Shown: one piece after another, positions 48,479-60,944 of the stretch
Position numbering within the stretch: position 1 is the stretch's first letter
Layout: every line of letters begins with the position of its first letter
From: Hevea brasiliensis
Taxonomy: Eukaryota > Streptophyta > Magnoliopsida > Malpighiales > Euphorbiaceae
Length of the DNA: 64,000 bases
NCBI RefSeq assembly: GCF_030052815.1
Contig: NC_079510.1
Location: forward strand, 8,379,375-8,443,374
Direction of reading: 5' to 3'
Program-made: the position numbers and the translations under genes
The notes under the pieces: model-generated
Told to the model about the DNA's origin: nothing
What the model saw: the letters and a program-made list of their open reading frames with translations, nothing else
Database searches by the model: none

Positions 48479-51400
48479 TGTGACACCCCTTACCCGTGTA
48501 CAGTATACCCGAGTAAGTAATGCCACACGGTGTACCGGCACACTCTAATATTCCTCAATTAATTTATATCCTGCTTTTGCATATAATTTATGAAATATAA
48601 TTTATTTAAGCCATTTATCAAAAGTATTATTCATTTAAGGTTCCGAAAATTTTAAAGAAAATCCGGCGGAGTACCGGCTAAAAATGGAGAAAACCGTTCT
48701 TCGGAACCTGCGAAAACACTTCCAAATAATTTTCAAACAAACCCAACTTCAATTCATCAACAGAGTCTCAATATCAAAAACTCAACAATATTTCTCAATT
48801 TCAGTTCTCAATAGCCTTTTCATTTCTCAAACATCCATTTCTCAGGGTTCTCATATATATAAATAACAATTAAAAGCTCAAATTACTTCCATACATAACC
48901 ATAAATCTTTATTATTTACATGAAGCTCAAAATACATTACATAATCCCAAATACATATGAGAAAATAAAAATTTAATTACAAAATGACAAAATGACACCT
49001 AGTGCCCTACCAATGCACTGCAGGTGACGAGGTGACGAGGACACAGCAGAATCGCAGAATGCACAGACTCACCCGTGGTCTACTGGGCTCACGATCAGAT
49101 CTCCAGCACCACGCATGGCAAAGCAACGCGCTAAGCAATAATGCTTAGTGGTGCAATAATATAATAAAAGAAAATAGCAAGAAAATAAATGTGTATAGAA
49201 TGTGTAGGCTTTCTTTGTTTGGTATTGGTATATTCATTATTTCATTAACTTTGTTCACCTTTATTCATTTGGTTGCCCCAAGTAACCTACACTAGACGAT
49301 CGGATCGATAATGTAACCGCACTGGGTATCTAATACTCGGCCACACCATCGGTCGCATATGCATCACCCGGCAGGCAATGTAACACTACCAAGTCAGAAT
49401 AATGTCAGGCACAAGGCCAAGTCTCAATGCAAAGTCAGAATGGCTAAAAGCCATGAAATCACAGAATGGCATTTTTGCCATGTGCAGTACTGCTAACTAA
49501 ACCCTATTGGCATGCCAAACTATCCAAACCAATCTTGTTAGGTATACTAGGGCATTTGAAACTTTTAAATTCTTCAATTTGTAAATTTCATGTTTTGGTG
49601 TTACTATTCACCTCATTGGTCAACAAAAATGCTGACTTTTGGATAGAAAATATGTTCATTGACTTTGGCACTCCCAACATACCACATTTGGTGTTTAAAA
49701 CTTGTTGGCATTAAGTGTTAATACCATTTCAAAGTGTAACCCAACACAAACAGAATTTTCAGTTTTGGTGAGTCAACTTCACTGTTCCATTAGACACTGT
49801 TACCGTGGGAATTTGAAGAAATGTAAAACATGAAAGTTGTTCCTTATTTTGTCTAGTTGAATTTACTTTTTTGAATCACTCCATTTGGAGTTTTGTAGCT
49901 CCAGATATGGTCCAAAAACCACAGCTGGCCGGATTCCCATTCTGCATAAAATACCATATCTACAATAACAGGAACAGTAACTTCCACTACCATTTGGGTT
50001 AGGTTCTGGCCATAATTTGGGGTAGGTTCCTTCATGAAAGTTGTTTGTCTATGTCTTAAATTGTTGCTGTAAAAATTTCAGGTCAATTGACCATATCTAC
50101 AGTGAGTTATGGCCAAATGAACAGTTATTCATTTGGTCAATTCTGCAGAACCAGTTGCAGGGTATCCGGATTGGGGCCAAGTTTTGGTCCTCTTGCTTTG
50201 GTCTTTTGGGCATGGTTTCTTCAGAAAAAATGTGCCATTATAAGCCTAGTTTCATGTCATATTGGCCAAACACCAATTGGACTAACACAGCCCAAGTTAT
50301 GGCAGTGCAAATGGACTGAATTTTCAGTCCCTATGCTGCTGTCCTAGGGCAGCATGCAGCCTTACTTTGCAACCTCATTTTTCAGTCCATTTGTTAGTCA
50401 AATTACCTAAAATGGTCACTAATTGACCATTAAAAGGTTCTTTAACAATTGCATAGGCCAAGTTCACATTTTACTCCAAAAACCCTAGTTCCAAGTCATG
50501 ATTTCTACACTTTACCTTAGTTAGCTATTAATTCACCATTCTTATATTTATAAACTTCAAACATGGTTTCTAATTCACTTTAAGCTCATCAAAAACACTT
50601 CCTCCTATTCCATAGCTAGGGCAGCCGAAATTCATGTACACCTTCACAAGAATTTTTGTTCATTTAATTTACATTTTCTCACTAAATTCAAGTTGCTATT
50701 TATGAAATGAAAGAGTTTTAAGTATATAGAGCACTAACCTCAAGTGGCAGAATTTTCCAAGCCCCTAAACTTCACTTTTCTTCCTTTTCTTGGCTGCCAA
50801 AAGCTTTGTCTAGGTGTGGGATTAATTTTTGATGAAGGAACTTATGGGTTTTAGGGTGAGGAAGCATGGAAATTTAAAGCTTGAAAGAGCTTTCATGGAG
50901 GTGGCTATGGGACTAGGGTTTCGGCTGGTTTCTTTTGGGGAGAATGGCTGCTACAATTTTTGATTTTTTAGTCTTCATTTAGTCTCTTTATTAGTTAGTC
51001 AAATAATGGTTTAATTGTGATTGGTCCAAATTTTCTTAATGACATCACCATGATGTCATAAATAAGCTTTTTCCTCATTTTTCTTTTCTTTCCTCCACTA
51101 CTCATTTTCAATTTAATTTCTAGTAATGTTTATTCATATTTTATGTCATATTAATTATTTACTCAACTGGACAAGTCGGCCAAAAATCACCTCTGAAGGC
51201 GAAATGACCAAAATGCCCTCCGTTTGGCTTAACGGGTCAAAATCGTCTGTACCGATAGAAAAATTTTTCTAGGTATTTTCTTGGCATTCTAATGCCATAG
51301 GAACCTCAATGACCCTTCTCTGGAGTCCCAAAAATTATTTTATAATTTTTCCCCCGGGTCTAGGGCTCCTCGTTGCGAGAACCGCAACTTCCCTCTGGTT

Positions 51401-51602
51401 ACCCATCGCTAGGGCACCGGCTCGTTTAACTTGGTTGTATTTTATTTTTTAAAATTTTTACTAAATTTTTCTTATTAATATTTGAGTTAATTATGGTTCC
51501 TGACTTAAGTTTAATTATTTTTCCAGACGTTCTAGCTGTCCGGACTGACACCGATCACCGGAACAGTAGAATGTACGGAATGATTACCGGGAGGGTGTTA
51601 CA
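48479..51602 (-). repeat. 5' LTR of element B
   Basis: 3124 bp, nearly identical to 40516-43657 except in clusters near 48663-48685, 49010-49130 and 49295-49410, where many small changes sit together. Confidence 0.95.
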
Positions 51603-51699
51603 CTCACTGTCAAGAAAGAGAGAAAAGAGGAAGAGTCGTTTTGAAAGAGAGGAGATAAAATGCGGCTATTAACATTAGGGTTTTAAGTCTTACAATCTA

Positions 51700-51905
51700 A
51701 ACTTTCTGACAGATTTCTGACGGAACTATTGTCCGTCACAAATTTCGTTAATAACCCGTCGCTAATTAGTTTAATATTCGTCACTATTAGCTTAAATTGA
51801 TACCCGTCATTAATCCGTTGAAAGTCTGTCGCTAAAAGAAATTTTTTCTGATGGATTTATTTCCGTCGCAAATTCCATCTCTGAAACAACTGTTTTTTTG
51901 TGGTG
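51700..51905. repeat. Right terminus and subterminal repeats of the CACTA element
   Basis: Copies of CCGTCGCTAATT, CTGACGGA and GTCGCTAAA-type motifs lead to the inverted terminal repeat TTTTTTTGTGGTG. In En/Spm elements this end acts as the promoter of the transposon genes, and the two minus-strand genes would be transcribed from here. Element B now separates it from them. Confidence 0.86.
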
Positions 51906-53975
51906 ATATAAGAGATGAATTTTATCAACTTGTACTAGTTTTTTTAACTTTAATGAATAAAAGAGAGAAAGCAAAATGAGAGGGAAGATGAATAATACAC
52001 ACACCATAGAATGATAGGGAGAGAAAAAAAAAATAAAATAGAAAAATTCCATCTTGTTTTAGATTGCATGATAAGAAATTATTAGATTAATTTTATTTAA
52101 TTTTCAAATAATAACTACCAATCAAATTTTAATTCGTAAATATAAAATTTAAACAATTAATTTTTAATTACACTTATGTACTTTTTCTATGACGACAACA
52201 AATAATTTTAATGCTTCAATTTTAACCATAATATATAAATTCTAAATTACTGGAGATTAAAGAAAATTTGAGGGGCCAATTAACGAAAAATAAAAATTTA
52301 CTACACCTATTTAAGATTTTTTTTATAAATATTTAGAGAGACTACTAAAAATTTTGAGAGATAAATTAATAAAAAATAAATTTATTATACCTTTTTTAAA
52401 ATGTTTGAGGACCAATGTTTATATTATAATATTGCACTATAATTTTATTTATTATTTATTACTTTTTTAGGGATCAATAAAAATAATTAAAATTATTAAT
52501 TAAATATTATGTATAAAAAAGTTTTTCTCATGGAGTTTGGGGTGGCCTTAGCCCACCTTCCTTATGCAACTGCCATTAAAATATTGTCCATTAAAATCAT
52601 AGTAAAGAGAAATAAAATGGTTAGTATATGATTCAAATAAATAAAACTAAAAATAAAAAACATAAACTTAAATAGATTCTAAAAATCACTACATAGTCTA
52701 ACAATCTTGCAAAAATTAGTAAAAATAATCAATTAACTCAAAAAATTATTAAATTTCATAAGGAGATGCTTAATATGTTATACTCAAGTATATAAAGAAG
52801 AAACATGCAAAAACATGGATAGAGGAACACAAAATAAAGACAAACCCTAATTTGACCTTTGGACATAGAACTAAACTTACATGCATAACCATAAAAGCAA
52901 TCCGAAATTGGAAAATATGGTAAGAAATCTAACATCTATAATACCCCTCACCTAAAGTAGCCGAAATCTTTACCCGAAGGTGGGATATTCCCCGAAATCT
53001 CAAATGAAGGAAAAAGTCCAAGGGAAGTGGAGTGTTGGTGAGAACAAGAAAGGAGGGGTTAAATTGTAAAAAGTCTATCTCGGAAAGTTCAACCGCCGAA
53101 GTTGCTTAAGACTAGAATATAAAACTTGAAGATTAGGTCTCCAAATTAGCCCTCTCTCATTTTTCCCACCTCTTTTCCAATTTGTTTTTCTCTCCCTCTA
53201 GTTCCTCACCTTATACAACTCGAGACATCCTATCCTTGCTTCCTCATGAAAGAAAATCACTTCCAAACCTCTATATGTTAGTAGTATGGCCTACAACATA
53301 TCATTTAGTATGTATCTTGTACATGTTTTATTAATAAAATGCATTTTTACTTTTCCGTTTACATAATATATTTATGTGTAATAGAAAAGGTCCATTGATA
53401 TTTTATTAGAAATTCTATTCTTAAGTTGTTAAGAATATGAGTGACAGTATTTCTAGCACAAAGTATCATAAATTGGTTCATTATCGAGGATACTTCACAA
53501 TAAGGACATGACTTATCCAGAAAGATTGTAATCATGTTTGTTCCCAAGTTATTTATATGAGATATAAATAAGATGGAATGGTGAGTCTCATGCCATATAA
53601 CAAATATGATAGGCACTTATGCATGATAAATAGGCCAAACCAGTGACATTTATGACAAGCACATGGAGTTTACTCTTGTCAATGCATTATCATAAATCAT
53701 ATCAGTGCATATAATCTTTAGACCTGAGATAGCACAGTTATCTTGTATATAGGTGGTTTGAGTTTGATACTACTTTCATACTTGTACTGTGTATGGGTAT
53801 ATGGGTATGTGTTGGCTCCTACTAGTTATATATGGAGGTAGGTGTTGATCAAGATGGAATCTGTTACCCTAAGTAAATAGGGATAAAATCCTATGTTCAT
53901 TTAATTATTCTTGATGTTTCAAGTTCCTGGCCAGGACAGATAGATTTAATCAGAAAAGAGTTTCTGATGAGAAAA
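51906..53975. other. Intergenic DNA and unresolved repeat between the CACTA element and element C
   Basis: AT-rich DNA to about 52930. Then comes a stretch starting ATAATACCCCTCACC, which resembles an old LTR start, and about 700 bp (53280-53975) with an even base composition but no ORF of note. It looks like the interior or LTR of a non-autonomous retroelement into which element C inserted. No gene was recognised. Confidence 0.45.
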
Positions 53976-56900
53976 TGTCACACCTTACCCCTCTATAAGG
54001 CATAACATGATCCCGTAGAATACCTAATGAACTACCAAATTTTACCTACCGATAGCTCATTAAGTACCCTACAAGGGATTTTAAAACTTTTTTTTTTCTT
54101 ACTTTTTGGAAGTGGTGAGCATTTTCTTACATTTAATAAAAGTTTAAAAACTAGTTAAAATTTTTTTTCATTTTATTTTTACGTAAATTTTGGAAAAATT
54201 TCGGCAGAGTGCCATCTGTATTTTAAGAAAACAGTTCTTCAAAAACCTATAAAAACACTTCCAATATTTCTTTTTCATCAAACTCACTACTACTTTAATA
54301 CAACTTAACATCATTTCTCAAACTCCAAAATTCAAATCAATAATTCACAACTCAATTGTCATCAAAATAATTCAATATTTCCATTCATTTTTTATTAAAG
54401 TAAAAGTAAATTACATTTATCAACCACTTTACATTAGCAAATCCAAAATAATATTATTACAAACTTTATACAACTACTCATGACCAGTTTATACATGTAC
54501 ATATATTTACATACATCAAAATAAATATTACAATCAGGGTATAAAATATACTCGAAAGAACTTCAGGGGTGTAGCTCCAATAACCTCAGCAGCTCACTCT
54601 GCTGCTCCTCTAGTCTCTATATCTGCGATAGTAATAACAGCCATCGCTAAGTACTATGACTCAGTGGTGCATAACATACTAAAATAACATTTATGCATAA
54701 TTCAAATCACATTCATTCAAATACAATACTAAAAATGAAAGATAGATGCCAAACATGATTTAATAACTTTTAGTCCAAACAATTTCATTTAGAAAGTCTC
54801 AAAACAATTTCATAAAAACACACAGTTATATCATGCCATTCGAAACATATTCATCTCAATAGCTGGAGGCTTATGAGAAATCACAAGGCTAGCTAGCTCA
54901 AATATATGGGTACCCATTCAATTTCTTCTTCTACTGGCACACACCTCAACACTTCAGCTAGAGAAGAAATCAAAATGCGAAACTAATTTCTCTCACTAGT
55001 CATGCTAGTGAGACATTCAAATATATGGTTATGACACTGTGGTTTCAAAACTGTCTTAGCAATTTACTAAACATTTATTGACATTTCAAACACATACAAG
55101 TAAACTTTCAACAATTTAAGTCAAAAGCATAATATACATTTCAATACAATTAATTCACAATTTAATATCAAAATTCATTCAAAATAATTTATAGAAGAAA
55201 ATTTACAGAAATTCTATGTTGTGCACAAACCTTATACGAGTCGCCTCTTGGCCTTGACTAGATGTTTCGGGTTCTTTCCCGGTATTCTTTTCCATTGAAA
55301 CACACAATTTCATAGTGTTTCAGTATCATAAATTATCATAAGTTCAAAAATAATTTCAAATCTAACTTTAATATGCTTAATTTGACGTTCTTTGAAATTT
55401 ATATTTCGGAGTTACTATTCACGATACTATTCAAGTCAATTTGTTGACTTTCTAATGCTCAATAGGTATGGGAATTCTAATTTCACCCACATACCACATT
55501 TTGGTTACCTAATTTGTTGGTTTTGGTTGTTTTCTCAAACTTCAAGTCCCTTAGGCACAAATTTCAAATTTTTAGTTTTTGTATTCAGTTTTACACTGTT
55601 CCATTGGTCATGTTGCTGTGATAATTTGGCTAAGTTTTCTTCATAGAAGTTGTTCCTTATTGTCTTAAATTTATTTCTCTTTTTGAATCACTCCATTTAG
55701 AGTTTTGTAGCCTAAGTTATAGCCATTTGAACATGGCTGGCCGGATTTAGTGTTACCCAAAATTCTGGGCAAATTCTGGATTTTGGCAACTTTTATGGTT
55801 GATTGCAGGTGGATTTGCAAAAAGGTTATGGTCAAAATTTGGATTTTTTTTCTTCATAAAAGTTGTAGGGCTATGTCTCAGCTTTCTACTGGTAAAAATT
55901 CAGGTCATTTGGACCTTCCTAGACCAAGTTCTGGTCATTTACGTAACTACTGTTCATTTAGTCATTTTTGTATAGGTCAGTGTGCCCAATCCGAATTTAA
56001 CCTAATTGTTCACTAAGTTATGGTCTCTTTCTGGGCATGATTCCTAAATGAAAAATGTGTCATTTTGTGTCTATTTTCATTCCCAATTAGCCTCACACAA
56101 ATTGGGTTGGTAAATTTTTAGTTTTGATCCCTGAAATGGACCTAGGTCATGCTGCCTGCAAATTGACCCTCTCCAATCCGAATTTAAACTAGTTTCCAAC
56201 AATTCATACACACCACAAATGGTCACAATTGACCATTTTTCAACTCAAATAAGGTCAAAACATTATTTGGCCAATTCTCAAAATTTTCTTCAATTTTTCA
56301 CATGCTCAAAACCCTAGCTACACACAAAGCTCAATCTAATGCAATTTAAAGTGTGTATTCATGTTCTACACACCTAATTCACCTCAAATAGCCATTCAAA
56401 CCATCAAACTCATTCATATCAAACCCTAACCCTAGCTGGATGAATTTTATATTTGGTCCCTCAATAATTGTTTTTGTTTGAATTTAAGTTAAAATCTACG
56501 TTAACTTAACTAAGAACATAAAAATTTAACAAAAGAATTCAAATTTACATATTAACCTTTGTTTGATTTTCCAATCACTAATTTTCTTCCTTTTTTCTTC
56601 TTTCTTGCTTCTTCAATCTCCTCTTCTAGTTGCCCAAATGAGATTTAATCATAATTTAGTGAAATTTTTGGGGGATTTCTAGGGTTTGTGAAGCTTTAAA
56701 TTTTAGCTTCAATGGAGGAAATATGTGAGAGAGATGAGAGAGGGATGAGGGATGGCTAACTTGGGAGAAAATGAAGATGACCATTTTTTTTTCTTTTCTT
56801 TTATTTTTATGTCTTATTTAGTGCCTTTGACTTGGTCAAATAAAGTGGGTAAATAAAAATTAATTTTGACATCACATGTGATGTCATCAAGGTGATGCAA

Positions 56901-57451
56901 TAAAACTTTTTTCTTTTCTTTTTTCATTTTCATTAATTTTTCAATAGTTTTTTAATTTAATTCTCGATCCCAAAATTTTCTTTTCTCTAATTTTATTGGA
57001 CAGTTAGGTCAGGAGTCAGCTCTAGGGGTGAATTGACCAAATTGCCCCTCACTGGTTCAATCCGATTTTGCAAGTCATTCGATTTTTCTTCTGGATCACT
57101 TACCTAATTATTTGACCTGCTTAACAACTCTTTTTCGTGATTTTCTCTTTTCCATTGTATTTGCAATGGTCCTAAGGACCGCAGCGTCATATTTTATGGT
57201 TCAAAAATTGAGTTTAGACTGACCTCGCTGTCATTCCCGAAAAGGTCACCCATCGCTGTGACTCCCGGCTCATTTAACTTTATATGTTGTGCTTTTCTTA
57301 TTTTTACTTAACTATTTGGCAATTATTAATTATTTGTATTCAGGGCTTATCTAGGTATCTTAGATGTGATTCTAATCCTTTTACTTGTCTGGACTAACAC
57401 CGGTCACCAGAACGGTGATATATACCAGGCTATGCAAATAGGGGTGTTACA
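53976..57451 (-). repeat. 3' LTR of element C
   Basis: 3476 bp. It contains the conserved GAATCACTCCATTTAGAGTT block (about 55683) seen in the other chromovirus LTRs, and the common ACACCGGTCACCAGAACGG end block. Confidence 0.93.
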
Positions 57452-57467
57452 ATTCTTCCCCCCTTAA
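57452..57467 (-). promoter_or_regulatory. Polypurine tract of element C
   Basis: The minus strand contains AAGGGGGGAAGAATT next to the start of the 3' LTR. Confidence 0.85.
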
Positions 57468-57500
57468 AATAAATTTCGTCTCGAAATTTTTACCTGGTAA

Positions 57501-58820
57501 TCAGTCTCTGAACAACTGTGAGTGCTCTCTTCTCATGTCCTCCTCTCGTTTCCAAGTAGCCTCCTGGCTCGAATGATGGTTCCACAGCACTTTCACTAAC
57601 TGTATTTGCTTATTCCGTAGCTGCTTCACCTCATAAGCCAGAATCTCTATGGGTTCTTCCTCATATGTGAGGTCTGGATTCACTTCAATTTCTTCCACTG
57701 GCAGTACACGAGATGGGTCAGATCTATACCTCCTCAACATCAATATATGGAAGACATTATGTATCTTCTCCAACTTTGGAGGTAGTGCCAAACGATATGC
57801 CAAAGGACCCACTCTCTCCAGAACCTCATATGGCCCAATGAAATGAGGACTCAGTTTCCCCTTTCTGCCGAATCTCATAATTCTCTTCCAAGGGGAAACC
57901 TTGAGGAATACTTTCTCACCCACTGCATATTCAATATCCCTTCTCTTCAGATCAATATAGGACTTTTGACGGTCTGATGAAACTTTAAGTCGATTTTTAA
58001 CCAATCTGATTTTCTCTTCAGTTTGCTGAATAATTTCGGGCCCAATCAACTTCCTTTCGCCTACCTCATCCCAAAACAATGGGGTTCTACATTTTCTGCC
58101 ATACAAAGCTTCATATGGAGGCATCCCAATGCTTGATTGGTAGCTGTTGTTGTAAGCAAACTCAATCAAAGGCAAGTGTGTGTCCCAACTACCCTCAAAC
58201 TCAACCACACAAGCCCGTAGCATGTCCTCCAAGATCTAAATTACTCTCTCAGACTGGCCATCTGTCTGTGAATGGAATGCTGTACTGAAGTTCAATCTAG
58301 TTCCTAGGGCTCTCTGAAAACTACCCCAGAATCTAGAAGTGAACCTAGGATCTCTGTCTGATACAATGGATACTGGCACTCCATGAAGTCTTACTATCTC
58401 ATCTATATACAATTTGGCCAATCTTTCTAGGCTATAGTCCATCTGTACTGGCAGAAAATGAGCAGGCTTGGTCAGTTTGTCAACAATGACCCATACTGCA
58501 TCATGGCTCTTCTGTGTCCTCGGAAGTCCCATCACAAAATCCATAGTTATTCTCTCCCATTTCCATTCCGGTACTGGTAGTGGATGTAACAAACCAGCTA
58601 GTACTTGATGCTCTACCTTCACTTGTTGACGAGTTAGGCATTTGGAAACAAATTCTGCTACATCTCTTTTCATACCCATCCACCAGTAATGTTCTTTCAG
58701 TCCTCTATACATTTTAGTACCACCAGGGTGCATAGCAAAAGGAGACTCATGTGCTTCCTTCAAAATGATCTGCCTCAAATCAACATCATTAGGAACGCAC
58801 ATTCTGCCCTGGTGTAGCAA
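57501..58820 (-). pseudogene. Element C integrase with chromodomain
   Basis: A single frame with one internal TAG at 58236-58238. The zinc domain has [19 protein letters not shown], but the second Cys of the CxxC pair is Arg (CLTRQQ). The catalytic residues lie in [24 protein letters not shown] and TDGQSERVI. The C-terminal DNA-binding part has FLKVSPWKRIMRFGRKGKL, followed by a chromodomain (LVKVLWNHHSSQEATWKREE). The stop stands at a Gln position between the catalytic Glu and LEDMLRACVVEF. There is no intron-like insert at the position where element B has one. Confidence 0.93.
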
Positions 58821-58901
58821 TAGACCGTTATCTCTTACTGAGAATTTTGGTTTCTTGCCCTGTCTAACTTCTTCTAACAGCTTCTGATACTTCTAATCAT
58901 T

Positions 58902-59505
58902 CTAAGCAGCTATTCTAATCTGATCAATCAACACTGGCTGTACATGCCATACAACTGCTGTTTGCCTCTCATCATTAATTTCTAAGCTGGCATGTAATAC
59001 TCTCAACTCATATACCATAGACAAAGGAGTAACTCGTAGACTTGCCATAGTCTTGCAACTTAAGGCGTTAGCCACCACATTAGCTTTCCCTGGCTGATAG
59101 TCTATCAGACAATCATAATTTTTATCAACTCTAACCATCTCCTCTGTCTCAAATTCAACTCCTTCTAAGTGCCCAGATACTTCAAACTCTTATGATCTGT
59201 GTAGATGTAGCACTTCTCCCCATATAAATAGTGTCTCAAATCTTAAGAGCAAACACAATAGCTGCAAGCTCAAAGTCATGTGTCGGATAGTTTCTCTCAT
59301 GCAGTTTCAGCTAGCGTGATGCATAGGTAATGACATTCCTCTCTTGTATCATTACATAGCCTAACCCATTGTGAGAAGTGTCACTATAAACAGTATACTC
59401 TTTACCCAGGGTAGGTAAAGTAAGGATTGGAGCCTCAGTCAAACATCTCTTCAACTCATCAAAACTCTATTGGCTTTTATCCGTCCACTGAAATTTCACA
59501 TTTTT
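58902..59505 (-). pseudogene. Element C RNase H and connector
   Basis: RNase H-like sequence continues in broken frames. The open part 59138-58902 shows the characteristic [19 protein letters not shown] end of the domain. Two TAG codons near 58890-58904 (AA*ND*KYQ) lie just past it. Confidence 0.8.
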
Positions 59506-60186
59506 TCAAAGTAATTTGGTCAATGGAGATGCCAACATAGAGAACCCTTTCACAAATCGGTGGTAGTATCCAGCTAAACCCAGAAAACTGTGAATTTCAA
59601 TGATATTTCTGGGTGGTCTCCAATTAAGGATAGCTTCTATCTTACTTGGATCTACCTTGATGCCCTCTACTGATACTACATACCCCAAAAACGATATTTC
59701 CTTTAGCCAAAATTCACACTTTGACAATTTGGCATACAACTATTTCTCCCTCAAAGTCTGCAGTACAATCCGTAGATGTCTATCATGCTCTTCTGTACTC
59801 CTCGAATAAACCAATATATCATCTATGAATACCAGAACAAACTGGTCGAGGTATGGTCTGAAGATAGTGTTCATCAAATCCATAAAAGCAGCTGGAGCAT
59901 TAGTTAACCCAAATGGCATGACCAAGAACTCATAATAGCCATAGCGGGTTCTAAAGGCAGTTTTAGGAACACTCTGCTCTTGTACTTTCAGCTGATAATA
60001 ACCTGATCTCAAGTCAATTTTGGAGAACACAGCTGCACCCCTCAACTTATCAAACAAGTCATCAATGCAGGGCAATGGATATCTATTCTTTATTGTCACT
60101 TTATTCAACTGCCGATAGTCAATGCATAACCGGAGAGTGCCATCTTTCTTCTTTACAAACAACACAGGCGCTCCCCAAGGTGACAC
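59506..60186 (-). pseudogene. Element C reverse transcriptase
   Basis: The segment 60186-59740 contains [48 protein letters not shown] and the catalytic [13 protein letters not shown] box. A TAG at 59740-59742 stands where a Gln is expected, and the same frame continues with [11 protein letters not shown] and the thumb region (59739-59506). This is the best-preserved RT of the window, with only one nonsense codon in this stretch. Confidence 0.92.
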
Positions 60187-60343
60187 ACTAGGGCGGATAA
60201 ATCCCTTGTCAAGCAGCTCTTACAACTGCACTTTCAATTCTGCTGGTGCCATTCTATATGGTGTTATAGAGATTGGGTCCACACTAGGCATAACATCAAT
60301 TTCAAACTGCACTTCTCTTTCTGGAGGTAATCTAGGCAATTCA

Positions 60344-60909
60344 TCAGGAAACACATCCGAAAAAGTCACATACTGTAGGGATGTCCCGCAGTGCTGGACT
60401 CCCCACTTGGGTGTCTATCACATGTGCCAAGTATGCTTCACACCCATTTCTAATCATCCTTTTGGCTAGTGCAGTCGAAATGATGTTTGATGGCAGTAAC
60501 TGCCTCTCCCCATGTATTGCCACATCACCATACAAGGGAGACCAAAAGTGACTATCTTTAGTCTACAGTCAATCATGGCGTGATGCCTGGCTAAACAATC
60601 CATGCCCAAGATGATATCATAATCTCTGAAGGGCGTTTCAATCAAATCTGACAGAAAAGTGTGTCCTTGGATCACCAAAGGATAATCTCTATAGATTCTA
60701 TTGGCCCGAATCTCTTGTCCTAATGGACTAGTTACTAGCACTTCAAAATCCATTTTGGCACACGGAACCATAAGGAAATTAACGATGCTAGCACTAACAT
60801 ATGAGTGAGTAGAACCTGGATCAAATAGTACAATTACATCTTGATCAGAGATAGAAAATATACCGGCTACAACATCGGAAGTCTCAGCCTCTTCCCGCTG
60901 TCTCATCAT
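60344..60909 (-). pseudogene. Element C protease
   Basis: The open segment 60909-60466 has the retropepsin-like active site VLFDPGSTHSYVSAS and later DYDIILGMDCLARHHAMID. A frame change near 60480 leads to a short continuation toward the RT (60535-60344). It would cleave the polyprotein if intact. Confidence 0.85.
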
Positions 60910-60944
60910 ATAAACCCTGGCTGGAGCACTCCTCAGGCCGATCG

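Larger units (their letters stand above)
40516..51602 (-). mobile_element. Ty3/gypsy chromovirus B, full length, 3.1 kb LTRs
   Basis: LTRs 40516-43657 and 48479-51602 start TGTGACACC and end GTTACA. The whole is bounded by a perfect target duplication CTCAC (40511-40515 and 51603-51607). Gag, protease, RT, integrase and a C-terminal chromodomain lie on the minus strand in that order. This and the long LTRs indicate a Tekay/Del-like chromovirus. It sits inside the CACTA element. The two LTRs are nearly identical over most of their length, so the insertion looks young, yet the coding region has several frameshifts. Confidence 0.96.
26116..51905 (-). mobile_element. CACTA (En/Spm-type) DNA transposon with nested insertions
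   Basis: Both ends carry the same 13-bp terminal inverted repeat CACCACAAAAAAA (26116-26128, and 51893-51905 on the minus strand). Both flanking regions hold arrays of GTCGCTAA / CCGTCGC subterminal motifs, which in CACTA elements bind the accessory transposase. Between them lie a TNP2-type transposase gene and a Transposase_24-type gene, both on the minus strand. Removing a solo LTR (29040-32878), element B (40516-51602) and one duplication each leaves about 10.85 kb, a normal autonomous size. The 3-bp flanks are AGA and ATA, so the expected target duplication is imperfect. The CACCA start instead of CACTA is a variant. Both genes are broken. Confidence 0.92.
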
